This document shows positions 60,483-64,000 of a DNA stretch of 64,000 bases, piece after piece (the stretch's first letter is position 1; every line of letters begins with the position of its first letter). Both the position numbers and the translations under genes were made by a program. The notes below the pieces were generated by a model, which was not told the DNA's origin, did no database searches, and saw nothing but the letters and a program-made list of their open reading frames with translations. Origin of the DNA: RPQJ01 sp041910015 (GTDB taxonomy: Bacteria > Pseudomonadota > Gammaproteobacteria > Steroidobacterales > Steroidobacteraceae); the NCBI GenBank assembly GCA_041910015.1, contig JAYRRR010000006.1, positions 3,700 through 67,699 on the forward strand. Direction: 5' to 3'.

Positions 60483-62324
60483 ATGCGTGCCATCCGCAGG
60501 GTGCTGCACTGGATCTGGGCGGGTCTCGACGGCCTGCGCAAGGTCCTGCACCTCGTCCTGCTGCTGCTGGTCTTCGCGCTGATCGGCGCGCTCTTCTCGC
60601 GTCCGATCCCGTTCGTCCCGGACAGGGCGGCGCTGGTCGTCGCGCCGCAGGGCCCGCTCGTCGAGCAGTTCACGGGCGACCCGTTCGAGCGCGCGGTTGC
60701 CGAAGCCGTCAGCCGGGCCACGCCCGAGACGCGTCTGCGCGACGTCGTCGACGCGATCACCGCGGCCAGGAAGGACGAACGGATCAGTTCGATCTACCTC
60801 GATCTGGGCGGCCTCGACGGCGGTGGCACGGCCAAGTTGCAGGAAATCGCCCGCGCGCTCGACGACTTCCGCAAGAGCGGCAAGCCGGTCATCGCGTTCG
60901 GGGAGTATTACGATCAGCCCCAGTACTATCTCGCGGCCCACGCGGACGAGATCTACCTCGACCCGCAGGGCATTGCCTACATCGACGGCTTCGCGAACTA
61001 CGGCCTGTTCGTCAGGGACGCACTCGACAAGCTCTCGATCGACTGGAACGTGTTCCGGGTCGGCCAGTACAAGTCCGCGGTCGAGATGTTCACGCGCAAC
61101 GACATGTCGCCGGCCGAGCGCGAGGAGAGCCTCGCGTGGTTGAACTCGGTCTGGGCCACATGGAAGGCCGACGTCGCCCGGGCGCGTGGCTTCGAGCCGG
61201 CGGTCCTGCAGGCCTACGCCGATGACGCGCCGGCGGCGCTGCGGGCGAGCGGAGGCGACCTCGCCAAGGTCGCGCTGCAGGCCGGGCTGGTGACCGACCT
61301 CAAGGGTCGCTACGAGGTCGAGGACCGTCTCGCCGAGCTGACCGGCGAGGACGAGGATGCGCACTCGTACCAGGGCATCGACTATCTCTCGTATCTCGCC
61401 AACGTCCATTCCTCCGAGGCGCTGGCGTCGAAGCCGGTCGACAAGGTGGCGGTCATCGTCGCCGCGGGCGAGATCCTGCCGGGCGAGCAGGCGCCGGGCA
61501 CCATCGGTTCGGACACGCTCGCGGCGCAGTTGCGTGAGGCGCGCTTCGACGAGGACGTCAAGGCCGTCGTGCTGCGCATCGACAGCCCGGGCGGCAGCAC
61601 GTTCGCCTCCGAGGTGATCCGCCGCGAGGTCGAGGCGCTGCGGGCCGACCGCAAGCCCGTCGTCGCCTCGATGAGTTCGATGGCCGCCTCGGGCGGCTAC
61701 TACATCGCGATGGACGCGGACCGCATCGTTGCGAGCCCCACGACACTGACGGGCTCGATCGGCATTTTCGCGATGTTCCCGACGTTCCAGCGCACCCTCG
61801 CGCGAGTTGGCCTGCACGTCGACGGTATCGGCACGACGGCACTGTCCGGCGAGTTCAGCCCCGTGCGGCCGATGAGCGAGGCGACGCGCGACATCCTGCA
61901 GCAGAGCATCGACCACGAGTACCAGGGCTTCATCACGCACGTCGCACAGTCGCGCAAGCAGGACGTGGCGGCGATCGACGCCATCGCGCAGGGGCGCGTG
62001 TGGTCGGGCGTCGACGCCAGGCGGCTGGGTCTGGTCGACGAGCTCGGTGGTTACAGCGACGCGATCAGGCTTGCGGCGAAGCTTGCCAGGCTGGGCAAGG
62101 ACTACGACGTCGAGCACTTCGACCACGACGTGGGCATCAGCGAGGCGCTCGGCATGCGAGTGCGGGCGGCGCTCGCGCGGGCGCTGGCGGCGCTGTTGCC
62201 ACGCGGCACGTTGCCGGCGTTGCCGGAGGCCGTGCGGCCCGTCGTCGCGGAACTCGAGCGAGTGAACCGCCTGCGCGACCCGCGCAACGTCTACATGTAC
62301 TGCCTGGCCTGCAGCGTCGACTGA
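60483..62324 (+). CDS. sppA: Signal peptide peptidase SppA (67-kDa type)
   Basis: 613 residues. An N-terminal membrane anchor (residues ~22-38, LVLLLLVFALIGALF), then tandem ClpP-like domains. The catalytic Lys197 is in GQYKSAVEMF and Ser403 in SSMAASGGYY, matching the Lys/Ser dyad of the 67K type. A four-subunit ring on the periplasmic side degrades cleaved signal peptides. It lies two bases before the uppP gene region. Confidence 0.93.
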   Translation: MRAIRRVLHWIWAGLDGLRKVLHLVLLLLVFALIGALFSRPIPFVPDRAALVVAPQGPLVEQFTGDPFERAVAEAVSRATPETRLRDVVDAITAARKDERISSIYLDLGGLDGGGTAKLQEIARALDDFRKSGKPVIAFGEYYDQPQYYLAAHADEIYLDPQGIAYIDGFANYGLFVRDALDKLSIDWNVFRVGQYKSAVEMFTRNDMSPAEREESLAWLNSVWATWKADVARARGFEPAVLQAYADDAPAALRASGGDLAKVALQAGLVTDLKGRYEVEDRLAELTGEDEDAHSYQGIDYLSYLANVHSSEALASKPVDKVAVIVAAGEILPGEQAPGTIGSDTLAAQLREARFDEDVKAVVLRIDSPGGSTFASEVIRREVEALRADRKPVVASMSSMAASGGYYIAMDADRIVASPTTLTGSIGIFAMFPTFQRTLARVGLHVDGIGTTALSGEFSPVRPMSEATRDILQQSIDHEYQGFITHVAQSRKQDVAAIDAIAQGRVWSGVDARRLGLVDELGGYSDAIRLAAKLARLGKDYDVEHFDHDVGISEALGMRVRAALARALAALLPRGTLPALPEAVRPVVAELERVNRLRDPRNVYMYCLACSVD

Positions 62325-62328
62325 GGTG

Positions 62329-63159
62329 ATGGATTCGCTCGTCGTGCTGCTGAAGGCGGCAATCCTCGGGATCGTCGAGGGACTGACCGAGTTCCTGCCC
62401 GTGTCGAGCACGGGTCACCTGATCCTCGCGGCGACGCTGCTCGACTTCCACGACGCACGCGGCAAGCTGTTCGAGATCGTGATCCAGTCGGGCGCGATCC
62501 TCGCGGTCGTCCTGGAGTTCCGTCACAAGCTCTGGTCTACGCTCGTCGACGCACCGCGGGAGCGTGCCGCGCGCCGCCTGCTGCTCAACGTCGCCGTGGC
62601 GTTCGTGCCGCTCGCCGCGGTGGGCCTCGTCTTCGGCGACATGCTGAAGGCGCGCCTCTTCAACGCCGCGACCGTCGCCACCGCGTTCATCGTCGGTGGC
62701 CTGGTGATCCTCTGGGCCGAACGGCGCGGGCATCGCGTCCGCGTCGAGCGTGTCGACGACATGACCATGCTTGATGCACTCAAGGTCGGTGTCGCCCAGG
62801 CGTTCGCGCTGGTACCGGGCACGAGCCGGTCGGGGGCGACCATCATCGGCGGCATGCTGTTCGGCCTGTCGCGTCAGGCCGCAACCGAGTTCACCTTCTA
62901 CCTGGCGGTTCCGACGCTCGGCATCGCGTCGCTCTATTCGCTGTGGAAGGAGAGCCGCATGCTGCACGTCGACGACCTCGGCATCTGGGTCGTCGGCATG
63001 CTGGCGGCGTTCCTGTCGGCGTTCGCGTGCGTGCGCTGGCTGATCCGCTACGTCGCAACGCACACGTTCGTGCCGTTCGCCTGGTACCGGATCGCATTCG
63101 GCATCGTCGTGCTGCTCACGGCCTGGTCGGGCCTGATCGACTGGTCGGCCGGAAGCTGA
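62329..63159 (+). CDS. uppP: Undecaprenyl-diphosphatase UppP (BacA family)
   Basis: 276 residues from ATG (a GTG three bases before gives 277). Motifs GIVEGLTEFLPVSSTGH near residues 15-31 and PGTSRSGATIIGGMLFGLSR near 163-182 are the two catalytic blocks, on about eight membrane helices. It recycles undecaprenyl phosphate for cell wall synthesis. It follows sppA by four bases. Confidence 0.95.
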   Translation: MDSLVVLLKAAILGIVEGLTEFLPVSSTGHLILAATLLDFHDARGKLFEIVIQSGAILAVVLEFRHKLWSTLVDAPRERAARRLLLNVAVAFVPLAAVGLVFGDMLKARLFNAATVATAFIVGGLVILWAERRGHRVRVERVDDMTMLDALKVGVAQAFALVPGTSRSGATIIGGMLFGLSRQAATEFTFYLAVPTLGIASLYSLWKESRMLHVDDLGIWVVGMLAAFLSAFACVRWLIRYVATHTFVPFAWYRIAFGIVVLLTAWSGLIDWSAGS

Positions 63160-63205
63160 GAAAGCCAGGCACAGCGCCTCGCGGACGCCGTGCGGTGCTG
63201 CCAGA

Positions 63206-64000
63206 TCAGGTCTCCGCGACGAAGCCCTTCCACGTCGCCATGTAGTCGACGAACGCGGGGCCGAGACCTTCGGAGCGCAGGTAGGCGCGCGGCACGGGCA
63301 GCGGGACGGCGGCGAAGTCCGGATTGGTCCGCACCTGCTTCGGGAAGTCGTGGTGCAGGATGCCGGCGCGCCCGAGGACGACGAAGTCCGCGCCGTGTTC
63401 CAGACAGCGGCGTGCCGTCGCGGCATCCATGATCTTTCCGGCGACGCCGACCCGCACGTCGCCGCGCTCGAGTTCCGTGAACCAGTCGATCAGCGGCCGT
63501 CCCTGGAATGCCTCCTCGCCGGGCGCCTTGAAGACGTCCCACAGCGACAGGTCGATGAAGTCGACGCGGCCGTCGGCGACCAGCCGCCGGAAAGTCTCGC
63601 GCGCTTCGTCGAGCCGGATGCCGAACCGCTCCGGCGACAGTCTCACCCCGAGCGTGAAGCCGGGGTGACAGCGGCGACGGATGCCGTCGACGATCTCGAA
63701 CAGCAGCCGGCAGCGGTTCTGGAGAGAACCGCCGTACGCGTCGGTGCGTCGATTCGTCTCGGCGCTGAGGAACTGGCAGAGGACGTAGCCGTGCGCGCCG
63801 TGCAGCTCGACGCCGTCGAATCCGGCCCGCTCCGCGCGCACGGCGGCGGCGATGAAGGCGTCGCGCAGCGCGTGCACCTCGTCGAGCGTGAGCGCGCGCG
63901 CGGTCGTCTCGGCGTCATCGGAAGGCGCCACGGGCTGCGTGCCGATCAAAGCCGGTGGCGAGCGCATGCCCGCGTGATGCAACTGCACGATGCCGATGCT
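63206..64000 (-). CDS. NADH:flavin oxidoreductase / old yellow enzyme family (partial)
   Basis: The reading frame is open to the window edge, so the N-terminal part is missing. About 265 residues of the TIM barrel are visible: VQLHHAGM, FDGVELHGAHGYVLCQFLS, NRRTDAYGGS (FMN/substrate-binding), and FVVLGRAGILHHDFP near the end. Class I OYE enzymes reduce activated alkenes. It converges on uppP. The lack of a C-terminal iron-sulfur domain fits the simple OYE type rather than 2,4-dienoyl-CoA reductase. Confidence 0.9.
   Translation of the reverse strand, partial: SIGIVQLHHAGMRSPPALIGTQPVAPSDDAETTARALTLDEVHALRDAFIAAAVRAERAGFDGVELHGAHGYVLCQFLSAETNRRTDAYGGSLQNRCRLLFEIVDGIRRRCHPGFTLGVRLSPERFGIRLDEARETFRRLVADGRVDFIDLSLWDVFKAPGEEAFQGRPLIDWFTELERGDVRVGVAGKIMDAATARRCLEHGADFVVLGRAGILHHDFPKQVRTNPDFAAVPLPVPRAYLRSEGLGPAFVDYMATWKGFVAET

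Overview
The window is about 64 kb of high-GC chromosome from a gammaproteobacterium. Two blocks of housekeeping genes keep the classical gammaproteobacterial order: mutL-miaA-hfq-hflX-hflK-hflC-yjeT-purA on the left, and tRNA-Leu-rnr-rlmB-rpsF-rpsR-(DUF2232)-rplI-dnaB-alr followed by corB-ypjD / ffh-rpsP-rimM-trmD-rplS on the right. The order resembles Pseudomonas-type genomes more than enterics. MutL carries an endonuclease motif, as in MutH-free bacteria. No taxonomic name can be given from the sequence alone.

Left block (1-10.5 kb): mutL (partial) to purA, then an acyl-CoA dehydrogenase and malate synthase G.

Accessory block (10.5-42.3 kb), lying between purA/glcB and tRNA-Leu(CAG)-rnr. 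It has three parts. (i) 10.8-17.6 kb is a zone of gene decay: remnants of an MTHFR-like protein, a LysR regulator, two amidohydrolases, a Rieske oxygenase and a cytochrome P450, with an intact TonB-dependent receptor and an intact glutathione S-transferase between them. (ii) 17.6-29.6 kb is a catabolic operon with a divergent TetR regulator. It encodes a molybdopterin enzyme of the pyrogallol-phloroglucinol transhydroxylase type with an extra N-terminal SCP2-like domain, its iron-sulfur subunit, a 3-hydroxyisobutyrate-dehydrogenase-like reductase, a small membrane protein, a crotonase resembling 6-oxocamphor hydrolase (cyclic beta-diketone cleavage), an aldehyde dehydrogenase, and E1alpha/E1beta/E2 of an acetoin-dehydrogenase-like complex. 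(iii) 29.6-42.3 kb holds a broken FAD oxidoreductase and a small DMT permease, then a second operon: an unassigned glycyl radical enzyme and its activase, a beta-keto acid cleavage enzyme, an AraC regulator, an MFS permease, an SDR, a double carboxymuconolactone-decarboxylase-like protein and a YeiH-type exporter. A decayed DUF4213/DUF364 gene abuts the tRNA.

Together the two intact operons suggest a facultative (oxygen-limited) route that isomerises or dearomatises a hydroxylated ring, hydrolyses a cyclic diketone and finishes by beta-keto-acid and 2-oxo-acid/acetoin-type cleavage. The exact substrate cannot be read from the sequence.

Right block (42.3-64 kb): RNA metabolism, ribosome and replication genes; a Ser/Thr kinase-PP2C phosphatase-FHA signalling module between alr and radA; radA; the ffh/rpsP operon; sppA; uppP; and a partial old-yellow-enzyme gene at the edge.
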